DNA from: Eustoma russellianum
Lineage: Eukaryota > Streptophyta > Magnoliopsida > Gentianales > Gentianaceae
Direction of reading: 5' to 3'
Length of the DNA stretch: 64,000 bases
Assembly (NCBI GenBank): GCA_036186865.1
Contig: AP025042.1
Span: 35,408,487-35,472,486, forward strand
The notes beneath the pieces are model-generated. The model was given only the letters and a program-made list of their open reading frames with translations, had not been told where the DNA came from and did not search any database. Shown in pieces: positions 46,099 through 57,047 of the stretch. A program made the position numbers and the translations under genes. How positions within the stretch are numbered: position 1 is the first letter of the stretch; each line of letters opens with the position of its first letter.

Positions 46099-46577
46099 TT
46101 CTCCCACTTGGATCACATGTCGAATGCTAGATAACACAGCATAAGTGACAAAACAATATGGCCATAATTTTATTGTCAGTTGGATCTATTGACTACCAAA
46201 CTTAGACTGAAAATACAACACACGAATCAAGGCGGTCATGCTTTGATGTCACCCTTCCAAGAATTACAATGCATCATACACTCAATCGAACAAAATGAAT
46301 GATTTACTATAAATCATCTCAAAATGGGTCCACGTCCATGGATCAAATAGATCCTACAACTTTAAATGCGCATATTAAAAGTCAACAAATGTCTAGACAA
46401 AATAAGATCAAAGTACAACAAATCAAGAAGAATTAAGAAGTCCCACATCAGCAGCATGATCCCTGAAAACTTTAACCGGTAATTCTTTAGTCATAGGATC
46501 AGCTACCATTGACTCCATACTAATGTGTTCAATCTTTATTTCTCCTTGTTTGACATGATCTCTGACCTTCAAATACT

Positions 46578-49500
46578 TTATGTCGATATGTTTACTGCGA
46601 CTCCCACTTTTATTATTTTTTTCGTAAATAACACAACAACTGAATTGTCGAAGAAAAACTTTATGGGTCTATCAACAATATCGACAACCTTAAGACCACT
46701 GATGAAATTTCTCATCCATAAGGCCTGTGACATAGCTTCATAGCATGCAATAAACTCAGCCTCCAATGACAATAGGTGACGCAATCGACGCACAATTCTG
46801 CATAGCAAATTTCTCAAGTATTTTGATGATGTAGGCCTTCTGAGAAAGACCAAGTAATTTACTTGTTCTATCTCTGTGAATCTCTATGTCAATGACATAA
46901 GAGGCTTCACATATATCCTTCATATCAAAGTTCAAAGCGAGAAATCGCTTAGTCTCATGCAATAACCCAAGATCACTGCTTGCCAATAGAATATCATCCA
47001 CATATAGGACTAAGAAAATGTATTTGCTCCCACTCGTCTTGAGGTATATGCATTGATCAACAATGTTCTCTACGAAACCGAATGAAGAGATTACCTCATG
47101 AAACTTGATGTTCCATTGACGTGAAGCCTGTTTAAGCCCATACATGGATTTATTCAATTTGCAAACCAGTTGATCATTATCAGAATTGACAAAGCCTTCA
47201 GGTTGACGCATGTATACCTCTTCATCAAGAACCCCATTCAAAAACGCAGTTTTCACATCCATTTGATGTAGCTCGAGATCAAAATGAGCTACTAATGCCA
47301 TGATTATCCGAAATGAATCCTTCTTTGAGACTGGAGAGAAGGTTTCATGGTAATCAATGCCTTCTTTCTGAGTGAAACCTTTGGCTACAAGTCTGGCTTT
47401 ATATCATTCAATGTTACCAAACGAGTCTCTTTTGGTCTTAAAGACTCATTTGCATCCCACCACAGAGGCTCTGTTTGGTAACGGAACAAGTTCCCAGACG
47501 TTGTTTTTAGCCATTGATTCCATCTCCTCTTTCATGGCATCATACCATAGTGACGATTTGTCACAATTCATGGCTTGTGAAAACGAGATAGGGTCATGAT
47601 TTAGTCCAATGTCATAATCGGACTCTTGAAGATATACAACATAATCGCTAGAAATTGCTGGCCTTTTAGTTCTTGAGGATCTTCGTACTCCCACTGGTTC
47701 AGTAGATGTGGGATTAGTGGGTTCGGTTTGTTCTTGATGTGATTCTTCAATTTGAGGCTCTACAATTGGCGGCTCTTCATTTTGTTGAATAGCAACCGAA
47801 TTGTCCACATATAAAGGCACAACATGTGTATCCCTTATTTCCTCAAAATTGAATTCTCGATTCGAATCGCTCCCACTGACTTCATGATCCTCTAGGAACT
47901 TAGCATTTCTAGCTTCAACCACTTTAGGAGTATGTGAGGGCAATAAAATCTATATCCTTTGGAGTTAACTGCATATCCAATAAAATAACCGCTTTTCGTT
48001 CGTTCATCCAGTTTCTTTATGCTTGGGTTGTAAACCCTAACTTCAACTGGACAACCCCATATGTGTAAATGTTTTAAACTTGGTTTCCAACCATTCCACA
48101 ACTCGAAAGGTGTTTTAGGAACGGCCTTAGATGGAACCCTATTTAAAACATACACAGCGGTTTTTAGAGCTTCACTCCAAAAGGATATAGGTAAATTCGT
48201 TGTGCTAATCATGCTCCTGACCATGTCCACAAGAGTCCGATTCCTTCTTTCAGCAACACCATTTTGTTGTGGTGTGCCAGGCATGATGTATTGAGCAACA
48301 ATACCCTCCTTTTGAAGGAATTCGGCAAATGGACCAATCATTTGCCCCTTCTCTGTGTAACGTCCATAATATTCACCACCTCTATCAGATAAGACAATTT
48401 TGATTGTCTTCCCCTTTTGTTTCTCTACTTCTAATTTGAAGATTTTTAACGCATCAAGTGCTTCAGATTTTTCAAATAGAAGATAGAGATACATGAACCT
48501 TGAATGGTCGTCGATAAATGAAATAAAGTATTTCTGACCATTCAAGCAAGGTGTATGAAAAGGTCCACAGATATCTGTGTGTATGATTTCAAGAGGTTGA
48601 GAACTTCTTTTGGCATCCTTAATGGTCTTGTTGGTTTGCTTGCCCTTTTATGCATCCCACACAAGTACCTAAATCAGTGAAATCTAGAGTTTGCAAAACT
48701 CATTCTTTCACCAATCTTTTCATTCTTTCGATTGAGATATGTCCCAATCTTTTGTGCCAAAGACTTGATGAGTTCTCATTGATAATACAACGTTTTGTAC
48801 CAGTTTCTGTTAAAAGAGTATGCTCATAAATAGGATCTAACTCAAGTTGAAACCAGTTTTTCAAAATGAGCATATAAGATTCCACTCCTTCAACAGTAGA
48901 GCGCATCCGGTTTCCAGAATAGATGCATTGCTCACGTTCATTTGGCTTCCTCAGGTTTAGAAAGCCCTGTATGGTTTTCGCAATGTGAATTGTAGAACCA
49001 CAATCAATCCACCATGTATTATCAGAAACCTCAGTAAAATTAGATTCATGACACACAAAGGACAAATTACCTTTCTTCTCCAGCCATCTCTTGTATTTCA
49101 GGCAATCTTTCTTCTAGTGTCCCTTTTTCTTACAAAACCGACATGTGTCTTTATTGCCGGTTTTCTTCATTGGAACACCTTTGCCCTTCTTTGCATTTCT
49201 CTTAAAAAGAGTCGCAAGATGCACAGACTCAATGGACTCATTCTTCAACCTCTGCTCCTCTTGAACACACATGGTCAGAAGTTCATTAATTGACCAGTTT
49301 TCTTTATGTGTGTTGTATGAGATCTTAAATGGAGTGAACTCCGAAGGGAGAGAGTTGAATATGAAATGCACCAGGAATGACTCCGAGATTTCAACCTTTA
49401 GGGAGCTTAATTTAGCAACAATGTCCCTCATCTCCATGATGTGCTCGCGCACACCACGGCTTCTGTCATGGGTCATGTTTGAAAGCCTCTTCATAAGGGT

Positions 49501-49860
49501 GCTGGCTACCGCCTTGTCAGAGCTTACAAATTGATCATCAATGGCTTTCATGTAAGCTTTGACATTATCAAGATTAGGGATAGAACCCCTAATGCTTGGA
49601 CTTATACGAGACTTGATGAGCATCATGCTGAGGCGATTAGATCGCTCCCAATGCTCGTAACTAGACCTCTCAGATGGCGTACTTGATTCCGTGAGATTTG
49701 GTGGTTTTTCCTCACGGATTGCCAGGTCTAAGTCCATACACCCTAGCGTCAAAAGGATATTATCCTTCCATTCAGTAAAATTATCACCAGTCAGCATTGG
49801 AGTTTTAGCAAAATCAAATAAAGCAGTAGTGGGAATAACTGCATAACCAAAGAAACACAT
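46578..49860 (-). pseudogene. Cop-3 gag-pol remnant
   Basis: Gag 49860-49114 (GDNFTEWKDNILLTLGCMDL; knuckle CRFCKKKGH broken by a stop where an aromatic residue is usual). Protease WWIDCGSTIHI and pre-integrase SLWHKRLGHIS, 49065-48700. Integrase 48545-47892 (SDRGGEYYG, GTPQQNGVAERRNRT). Linker 47943-47446. RT 47301-46756 (MDVKTAFLNG, LVLYVDDILLAS). RNase H piece 46853-46578 (EAEFIACYEAMSQALWMRNF). Stops or shifts lie at each junction. Between CASIASPIV and EAEFIAC the expected RT C-terminus and first half of RNase H are missing (some hundreds of bases). Non-functional. Confidence 0.9.
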
Positions 49861-49970
49861 ATCATGCTATGAACATATATAACCAGAATGAATTAATCAA
49901 TTTAATTCAAATAGTATATTCTAAACCTTCCTGTGGGTAGAGGTTGCACTCATGCATAGAATATACTTAA

Positions 49971-50450
49971 ACGATATGAAAATTAAACAACCAAAATATT
50001 TCCATACCTGTGGGCATAGGAAATGTATATGTTTAATTTTCTTGATCAATAAAATAATCAATTCCCTGTGGGGCAAATTGATTACCTTATTAATCAAAAC
50101 CATAGGTATGATGACATTTTATTTTCTTTATACCATATAATTTTAAGATGCTGTGGCTAATCTTAAAATTAAGAAAATAATTCTCTATATGTCATCAACA
50201 TATTTCTATAGTTATTGTTTAAAACGATATGAAAATTAAACAACCAAAATATTTCCGTACCTGTGGGCATAGGAAATGTTTATGTTTAATTTTCTTGATC
50301 AATAAAGCAACCACTTCCCTCCGGAGCAGAGTGATTACCTCATTAACAAAAAACAACAGTTATGATGACATTTTATTTTCTTCACACCGTACAATTTTAA
50401 GATGCTGTGGCTAATCTTAAAATTAAGAAAATAATTCTTTATGTGTCACC
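49971..50450 (-). repeat. 253-bp tandem duplication in Cop-3 leader
   Basis: ACGATATGAAAATTAAACAA recurs at 49971 and 50224. Each copy contains CCTGTGGGCATAGG, a CCCTGTGGGG- or CCCTCCGGAG-type word and GCTGTGGCTAATCTTAAAAT. An extra CCTGTGGGTAG precedes the first copy (49930). Confidence 0.9.
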
Positions 50451-51571
50451 AACTTCAAAACGCTTTATATGACATCAACAAAAGATGAAATCATAATGAA
50501 AATGTGAAGTGAACCGATTCGGCAATACCCCAGGAAAGATCATGAATCAATTTCCTAGACAGGTATTACCATTCCACGTAAAGTCCCAGGCCGTGCAGTG
50601 GGGTCACATACGGTCCCGCTTAAGTACCGACTTTCTAGGCAGAAATTACGTGTACGGTGTATTTATCATACTTTTCATTATCAATAATTCACCTTTTCTA
50701 TTTGCCATGAATTTCCTCAAATGGATACATAATCAGAGTTATGATAAACATACAATTGCCAATAAATATGGCCGAATGGTCATATAAAAAGAATTTAAAC
50801 ATATAAAATTACACTAACCAGAAATACAAACAAAACGAGAAAACAAAATAATAATGGGCTGATTATGCTCTCAAAAGGCCTGAAGTTGAGTCCTTTTTTT
50901 TTATGGACCCAAAAAAAATAAATCACCAAAATCATCTTTTCCTTCAAACCTAAATTCTGAAGTAGGGTTCCGACCCCACAAGGAAAGCTAGTCCAGAAAT
51001 ATTTCTTGTTATTTTCAACCATTTATCAAAGCTATTATTCGTGTGACCAAAGTTTGCCTTGCTTAGATTTTCTTATGGATCGATTACAATGGAAACTCTC
51101 TCTTGCAGTTTATCTTTATATACGCTTATAGTCTACATCTGCCAGTCTTTGGTTAATAGTGAATTGCAACTAAGGAAGCTTGAGATGCATACTGATTGTG
51201 TTCGAACGAGATGCAAAATGAGTAATTTTGACAAAGCAATTTGGGCCCTATTTTGCACAGCTATCAGAATGCAACTTTTCAAGCATGGAATGCAAAAGGA
51301 TCCTTAAAAATGAGATATTTACTGAGATAAAGGATGAAAATTTTGAAGAATTCCTGATGCTGTACTAATGCCGCTTGAGGAAATTGATGAAACAAAACCA
51401 ATTCACACGATATAATTGTCACTACAGTGTCAATTTCATCGAATATTAACTATAGTAAAGGCCTCGAAAACTATAATTCCGTAACCTTTGAATGATTGAA
51501 TTGCATTAAAGGGTACGGAAGATAGTTTTCTAAATACAAACGATATGGTCAGAGGTCGCTCTGATACCAAA

Positions 51572-51989
51572 TGTTAGGCCAAAATAAATTGCAGAAGCAT
51601 AAAAGTTACCTCCGTCCATTATCGCTTAGTCGTCGCCTTCGAATCTGAAGCCTCTTGCAGAGAGAATACTTGCGGAAATGGAGTCTTCCAGCCTATGCCT
51701 ATCTGAATGCTGTATAGCTATGATTGATGGAATATCACAGGCCCTCTATTTATAGGCTAGGCCGGAGACCCCCTTCCATATTTGACTGCCAATTAATTCC
51801 TTCCATCAAGGAAACTTAATAATTGACAATCAATCAGAATCAAATCAGATAATTAATGCAGTCAATAATTGCAACGTATCTAGCCAATATAATGTACGGA
51901 TACATTATACATGTGATCCACATTAGTGATTTATAAATAAATCACGAGATTATAGCAATCAATTATAATTAATATAATTGATTCTAACA
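51572..51989 (-). repeat. Cop-3 5' LTR
   Basis: 418 bp; same boundaries as the left copy, with about eight differences clustered in its first 35 bp and near 51650 and 51762. Confidence 0.92.
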
Positions 51990-51994
51990 GTCCA

Positions 51995-52424
51995 TAGATG
52001 TCATCATCATTTAAACACCTCAACCACTTAGCCCAGAACCAGTACATTACAATTTCAAATTGAATGATGTTATGGACCCGAGTTTGGGATCGTGTCACGG
52101 GTTTGGGATGCCACTCTCACACACACGCACACTGACCATGGGGGTCGCTTGCAACCCCAAAAGCCCATCCAAACCTGCCTATCAAGCTGGCCTTCCCTCT
52201 TCTTTGCTTTCAAAGAAAAAGGGACCTAAATTTTGATAATTTCTTTTCTGATTCTGTAACAAGTGATGAATCCAAAATTTTTAAGACAAAATAAAAATTA
52301 CAGCGACCAAATAGGTGACATAAATCCATGAAAGATTACGCCTGCTCACTCTCAGACAGTGCTTAAAATGTTAAGCAGTGAATACCTCTAATTTAGAGCA
52401 GATTAGAAGTGTAAACCCAATTAG
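51995..52424. other. Cop-H internal DNA, no gene recognised
   Basis: Lies in the Cop-H 5' region between Cop-3 and a minisatellite. Contains a short CA-rich run (about 52110-52130) and no convincing reading frame. Confidence 0.4.
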
Positions 52425-52822
52425 AAACTATCAATACTGCGGGTATATCAATTATTCATATTTCCTGACAACTATTCATACTGCGGACATGTCCTCTATT
52501 CATGATGTGATCATGACAACTATTGATGTTTCGGGCATAACAAGTGTTCCATGCTTTGATCATGCTAACAATTCATGTTTTGGACATGATAAAATGATTC
52601 ATGCTTCGGGCATGATAAAAATTAATGCTTCATACATGTTAACAATTCATGCTTCAGACATGATAAAAACGACTTATGCTTTGGGCATAATAACAATTAA
52701 TGCTTCAGTCATGTTAACGATTCATGCTTCGGGCATGATAAAACGATTAATGCTTCAAGCATAATAACAATTAATACTCCAGGCATGTTAACGATTCATG
52801 CTTCGGACATGATAAATTGATC
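52425..52822. repeat. Minisatellite with about 22-bp unit (ATTCATGCTTCGGGCATGAT type)
   Basis: About 15 or more imperfect copies alternate CATGCTTCGGGCATGATAA with CATGTTAACAATT spacers. Each unit contains an imperfect dyad CATGC..GCATG. The right half is best conserved; the left half (52425-52540) is degenerate. Confidence 0.88.
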
Positions 52823-53138
52823 TATATGGCTGCAAGCCATATACTATTATTCTTCTTTCAAAATGAATCTAGACTTCAGGCTAGATTAGTTCTTTTACAA
52901 ATATTTCAAATATAAGATAGAAATGGGTAACAAGAGAAACGCAACAAATGAACAAATCATAATTTTGAAAAAATTTCGGTAGAAAAATCAGTCTCGGAAA
53001 TTACCATTTCGGCCAGACCTAGGAGTGTCTAACACATCTCCACCATTCAAAACATACATTTATGTGTTAGGAGTAATCTGTCAAAATTTGGTGATGATCC
53101 AACGGTGTATGACTTAGAAAATTCAGTTTTTCGCAGAC

Positions 53139-53327
53139 CGTTTATCCAATGCGTAGGGGTTGAAAGTGATAGCCGGTTCTGTGAACAGTTTGAACGTTAA
53201 CGGCCCCTTCATTTTGTAAGTGAAGATAAACTTTGTGGGAGGCTTCAATATCAACGCCATTATTTACAAAGACCAACAGAAAAGGAAGTACTGGCAAAAC
53301 CCAAGTTAACTCTCTTGGCAATTTCAT
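53139..53327 (-). pseudogene. Captured exon 1 of a cell-wall invertase (acid beta-fructofuranosidase) gene
   Basis: ATG at 53325-53327. The 61-residue reading has a signal peptide (MKLPRE, then hydrophobic WVLPVLPFLLVFV), then IEASHKVY and VHRTGYHFQP, the start of plant cell-wall invertases, which cleave sucrose outside the cell. In invertase genes exon 1 ends just before the tiny exon for DPN of the NDPNG catalytic motif. Here a one-base loss after HFQP shifts the frame to a stop at 53142. In the other frame HWIN is read, directly followed by a GT (53137-53138) at the usual exon 1 end. No later exon is seen nearby. It lies inside Cop-H, same strand, between PBS and gag, so it is a fragment and not a working gene. 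Confidence 0.88.
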
Positions 53328-53444
53328 TGGATTTCGACAGCAATCTGATGCAAGAAAAAGAGAGGCCCTGGAAACGGCTATGTATGAAAAGTAATGGTGA
53401 TTTCATGGGAATATTTAAAGCAAATCACGAGATGCTAATACTCC

Positions 53445-53452
53445 GATTTATA
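53445..53452 (-). promoter_or_regulatory. TATA-like box upstream of the invertase fragment
   Basis: Minus strand TATAAATC about 120 nt before the ATG. If real, the captured piece includes core promoter and 5' UTR, pointing to genomic DNA rather than spliced mRNA as the source. Confidence 0.5.
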
Positions 53453-53504
53453 TGCTTTTTCTTTTCCTTGTGCTGCTAACATTTTTCTTCTATTTGTTTC
53501 TTAG

Positions 53505-53523
53505 AACAGTCGTGCTGATAACG
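53505..53523 (-). other. Cop-H primer-binding site
   Basis: Minus strand CGTTATCAGCACGACT directly after the 5' LTR; TATCAGCACGA-type sites are common in some plant copia elements. Confidence 0.75.
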
Positions 53524-53794
53524 TGTTATAAACTCAAGCAAGTATAATAAAGAGAAAAGAAAAACAAGAGAAGTTTGTATCTCAAAGGTGTGTCTTTCAT
53601 ATATGATATCTAGTCCTATTTATAGGACTCAATGGAGTGAAGATAAACTTGGACAAACCCTTTTGAATATCTACATCTAATCTGATATACAAAAGATTCG
53701 TAATACTTTGGATATCCACATCTACTATAACGTCTATCTCTACAATGTATATCAACATCATGTTTATCTTTCATATTCCAGTATATCCATAACA
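53524..53794 (-). repeat. Cop-H 5' LTR
   Basis: 271 bp matching 31715-31987 with a handful of differences (for example a 2-bp deletion in AAAAGAGATTCG). The TSD AGTGT follows at 53795-53799. Confidence 0.92.
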
Positions 53795-54075
53795 AGTGTA
53801 TAATAAAATATACGTTTCTATTTTTTCTTGTTTTCAGTAATTCATGTCATGTTTATGTTGAATGATTCAGATTTTTAAATTGATATTTTAACGCATCAAC
53901 TGCCAGAAAGAAAAAAGGAAAATAAAAGGAAAAAGATTAGAGGGAAAAGAAACACCAAGTTTCATTCAATTCCTTACAGCAACAACATTTCAAAACTAAC
54001 CCCCAATTATTCAATACATAGCAGTTACGCCCCGCCCCCCCAAACAGAAAAACCCCCTTCCCCTTCGCCGGAACC

Positions 54076-54519
54076 TTAATTCTTGATATCTTCCTCTTCA
54101 AAAGCCGACACCGGAAAGGTCTTCGTAATCCCAGTCGGAGTGCCGAAGGTAATCTTCCCAGAATTCGGATCCTGAATAGAGATCTCGTTAATAGTGATCC
54201 AAATCAGAAGCTCCTTACTCTTCACTCCAGTCAGCTTCTTCATCTTCCGGTCATCAACAAACCCCGTGATATTAGTATCATAACTCACCGTCCGTCCGAT
54301 CACTTTGAACTTGTGGGTGGTGGGTTTCTTCTGCTTCAACCAAACAAACCCAGTTTCTTCGTTGTAGCCCACCTCGGTGATGTCCTCAAGGGGCAGGAGG
54401 CCTCTTGGGAGATTGATTTTGGAGAGGAGTTCTTTGGATTTTTCCTTGCAGAGTAAAGGGTCGGTGTACACTTCGGCGTTTTGGCGGTGGATTTCAACGA
54501 GTTGTTGCTGGGAAGACAT
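54076..54519 (-). CDS. DUF538 family protein
   Basis: 147 codons, no intron, ATG in AAAAATGTC at 54517-54519, stop at 54076-54078. Recognised by the DUF538 pattern: NLPRGLLPL-type block (LPRGLLPLEDITEVGY, residues about 39-54), ETGFVWLKQK (55-64), VSYDTNITGFV (78-88) and the late LLIWITINEISI strand (104-115). The length fits the family (usually about 150-170). No signal peptide or membrane segment is seen, so an intracellular protein is likely. The molecular function of DUF538 is not established; expression changes under stress have been reported for some members. It is the only intact host gene in the window. The Cop-H insertion ends about 280 bp beyond its stop. Confidence 0.93.
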   Translation of the reverse strand: MSSQQQLVEIHRQNAEVYTDPLLCKEKSKELLSKINLPRGLLPLEDITEVGYNEETGFVWLKQKKPTTHKFKVIGRTVSYDTNITGFVDDRKMKKLTGVKSKELLIWITINEISIQDPNSGKITFGTPTGITKTFPVSAFEEEDIKN

Positions 54520-54623
54520 TTTTGTGCGGCGGAGATATTGGGGCGAAACGGGATAAAAGAAAATTGAAACGTAAACGGGAATTTGGAATCGGTGGTGACG
54601 AGGTAATAGCTTTGTGAGGAAGT

Positions 54624-54632
54624 GAATTTATA
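54624..54632 (-). promoter_or_regulatory. TATA box of the DUF538 gene
   Basis: Minus strand TATAAATTC, 105-113 nt upstream of the ATG, followed by a C/T-rich leader. Distance is normal for a plant promoter. Confidence 0.65.
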
Positions 54633-54659
54633 CAAGGTTCAGTTGGGAGTTGTAGGATG

Positions 54660-55151
54660 AAATTACATCAATGGGTTTCTCTTTACTTTTGTCTTCGCTT
54701 TTTTTTTTTTTTCTTCTGTGCGTTGTTTTTGTTTTTTCTTTTCTTTTTTCTTATTATTATTTTTTGTGTTTGTCTGTTTCGTCTTTGGTACTGTGCATTA
54801 ATACGGCGAACAGCCTAACTATGGTTTTCACTGAAATCCTTTCGTCAGTAACGGTTCAATTGTTTTTAAGAACTCATTAAAATATTATGCGGGTGTATTC
54901 ATTACTATTGTTATTGGTGTTATTATTATAATTATATTTTTTTAAGTGATACAAGTAACACCTAATTGTGTATTCTTGTCTCCCTCTGTTGAAGTATAAG
55001 AATTTCTATTGACTAGTCCATTAACGAATATTATAATTTATATTGTTTTTCCATTTCGATAATATACTGTTGTATAGTTTTTTAGTTTTCTTAATAGACA
55101 TTTTTCCTTCTCGTTTGTCTCTCTCCCTCTATCTCATCTTATATATTATTA
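54660..55151. other. Upstream intergenic DNA, no gene
   Basis: T-rich and low-complexity (TTTTCTTTTC runs at 54700-54770). The 69-codon plus frame at 54671 is a product of the T runs. Confidence 0.6.
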
Positions 55152-55167
55152 ATATTGTTTTTGTTGA

Positions 55168-55443
55168 GTCCCCAGACATAGCAAACTGGTTCCGAACAAG
55201 GGTTCTCGAAAAGAATGTCAGGGGTTTAATTTTTGTCAAATGCAAGAAAGCCCCTTCCCAGCATATGCATAGCGTGGGAGTTTCTTGACCTGTAGCTTGC
55301 CTGCAGTGCTGGGGGCTCCTTATGCAGACTACCGTGTAAATAAGCAAGCTCCTACTAGCGAGCCGTTGGGTACCTGATTTACCTCCCTACACTATCTTTG
55401 GGACTGGTGTAGCAGGACCCTTACTGGTTGGGTTTCAACCTTG
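55168..55443. mobile_element. SINE-like insertion with 16-bp target-site duplication
   Basis: 276 bp flanked by ATATTGTTTTTGTTGA on both sides (55152-55167 and 55444-55459). A 16-bp TSD and short length fit target-primed retroposition (SINE or truncated LINE). It has GGTTCCGAAC near the left end, loosely like a pol III B box. No poly-A tail is seen, so the family and strand are uncertain. Confidence 0.7.
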
Positions 55444-55459
55444 ATATTGTTTTTGTTGA

Positions 55460-56965
55460 ATACGCTGGAACAAACTTTTATAGCAGGAGATTCAGAATGC
55501 GTTAGGGATTGCTATAAATATTTGATTTAAGAATTAACATATTTGATCAAATAAACACTTTTATGTTTAAAAAGATATAAAATGATTATAAAGGTAAATA
55601 AACACTACTGTTCCAAAAATACTATTATAATTTCATTTAAAAATAGTTTAAAATTAATTATGTTCAAATCAAACTGGAACAATACTTTTATAGATGAGGA
55701 AGTGTAGTATTTTGTTTAGAGTTCAATATATATATATATACACACACATATATATGTATGTATGTTTGTATGGTATAAATGAACATGTTGAACATGTTGA
55801 CTAGTATAGAAGAAATATCACTACTGTACGTTTCAAGATTTTGCAGTTATGTAACATAAATGAACATGTTGACTAGTGTGAAAATGGTTACAAGGCACGC
55901 TTCAATTTAGTACGTTATTAAGGGAAAAAAACATTTTTTTCCAAATAATCTTGCGTAACAATAGCCAACTGTAAATTAGAAATTACTTATTTCAAGAGGA
56001 CGAGAAAATCTTTCCAGCAAGATTCATAAGTTGTTAAAAAAACGCATCACCAAAAAAGAAAATTCTTGCTAATGATTGACATCATATTATTTTATAAAAT
56101 AAAACTTATTATTGATTAACATACCTAAAACTTATTATTGATTAACATACATGGACAGGAACATTAGGATAATTTCAGTTGGTCAAACATGTTTGTGTTT
56201 TTTTTTTTGTCTCTATTTATAGACTCAAAAGCGATAAACTATGGTGTATCAGCTTACTCGTATAAACATGCATAAAATTTATAAACAAGTTACTTTTTCA
56301 ATGCCAAAAACGTTGTGTTGAACATCTTATAAGCTAATCCAAACACTCTCTCATTTAATATCACATTTATTTATGGATGTGGCGTATACAATTGGGAGAC
56401 AAGATGGGAAATTACAAGATTTTCTTGGAAAAAAAATTAGTAGGGACGTTATCAAATCGAGCTAAATAATTATTTCGTGTTTAACTTGTGGTAAATAAAC
56501 AAACGAGCTAAACGTTAACAAAATGCCTTCTCACCTCATTCATTATCAAGTGGTAACATCCAGAAATTAATAATAATAAATCACATCTTAAATAAATTCT
56601 AACAGATAACGTACACTACTATAAACAAGGAAAAACAAGAGGCCTGTAACAGCAATACTAGGAATTTTCAAAGTCACAAGATATATACAGTGAGGATGAA
56701 TAAATACAAGTACTTGACTCAGCTTATATCTTCCAGTTATTACACGAAAGAGAAGTCGTGAATAAAAATAACAATCAACTAATAAGAAAGGGCAACTTCC
56801 AAACCCAATCACCACTTATGTTTATTTCAGACTTATATTTGATCTTGTACTGATGATACTCTGATGTATTCGGATTTAGAGATGTATGTTGCATGTCGAT
56901 TATGACTTGTTTATTTATGATGCTTTCGTTATTTCGATACATGTTTATGTCGACATGCATGTAAA
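55460..56965. other. AT-rich intergenic DNA, no gene
   Basis: Holds a TA/CA microsatellite (55725-55765) and a 29-bp tandem pair of AACTTATTATTGATTAACAT (about 56103-56152). Nothing coding is recognised. Confidence 0.55.
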
Positions 56966-57047
56966 TGTTAGCAACGCCTTGTATTTTTCGTAGCAGAGTA
57001 CGGAGGATGCAGTATACCGAGACTTTAGTCCCGGGTGGGACGCTACA
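56966..57047 (+). repeat. Remnant of a Tekay LTR terminus
   Basis: Ends GGGACGCTACA and matches, over about 80 bp, the PBS-side LTR ends of Tek-1, Tek-2 and Tek-3 (for example GTACGGAGGATGCAGTATACC against GTGCACCCGCCGTA in inverse). No PBS follows, so it is a solo LTR, a 3' LTR or a fragment; the other boundary was not found. Confidence 0.6.

Larger units (their letters stand above)
45681..51989 (-). mobile_element. Cop-3: Ty1-copia element nested in Cop-H
   Basis: LTRs 45681-46098 and 51572-51989, 418 bp each and about 98% alike; TSD GTCCA at 45676-45680 and 51990-51994. PBS TTTGGTATCAGAGC next to the right LTR (about 51558-51571). Copia order of domains on the minus strand, with a deletion between RT and RNase H. 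A long leader (about 49860-51557) contains a 253-bp tandem duplication. Confidence 0.93.
31715..53794 (-). mobile_element. Cop-H: Ty1-copia element carrying host-gene DNA, host of Tek-2 and Cop-3
   Basis: Outer LTRs 31715-31987 and 53524-53794 (TGTTATAAACTC...CCATAACA) are about 97% alike and flanked by AGTGT on both sides (31710-31714, 53795-53799), so they bound one insertion. Removing Tek-2 and Cop-3 with one TSD copy each leaves about 6.8 kb, well above LTRs plus a gag-pol of about 4.2 kb. Part of the excess is captured invertase DNA and a minisatellite between PBS and gag. Gag-pol is heavily decayed. Copia lineage not assigned. Confidence 0.88.

Noticed and set aside
52425..52822. CRISPR-like array of short repeats
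   Set aside because: Units are degenerate and directly joined, with no unique spacers, and the context is a plant retrotransposon.
53139..53327. A working cell-wall invertase gene
   Set aside because: Only exon 1 is present, with a frameshift, and no downstream exon with catalytic motifs was found on either strand of the window.
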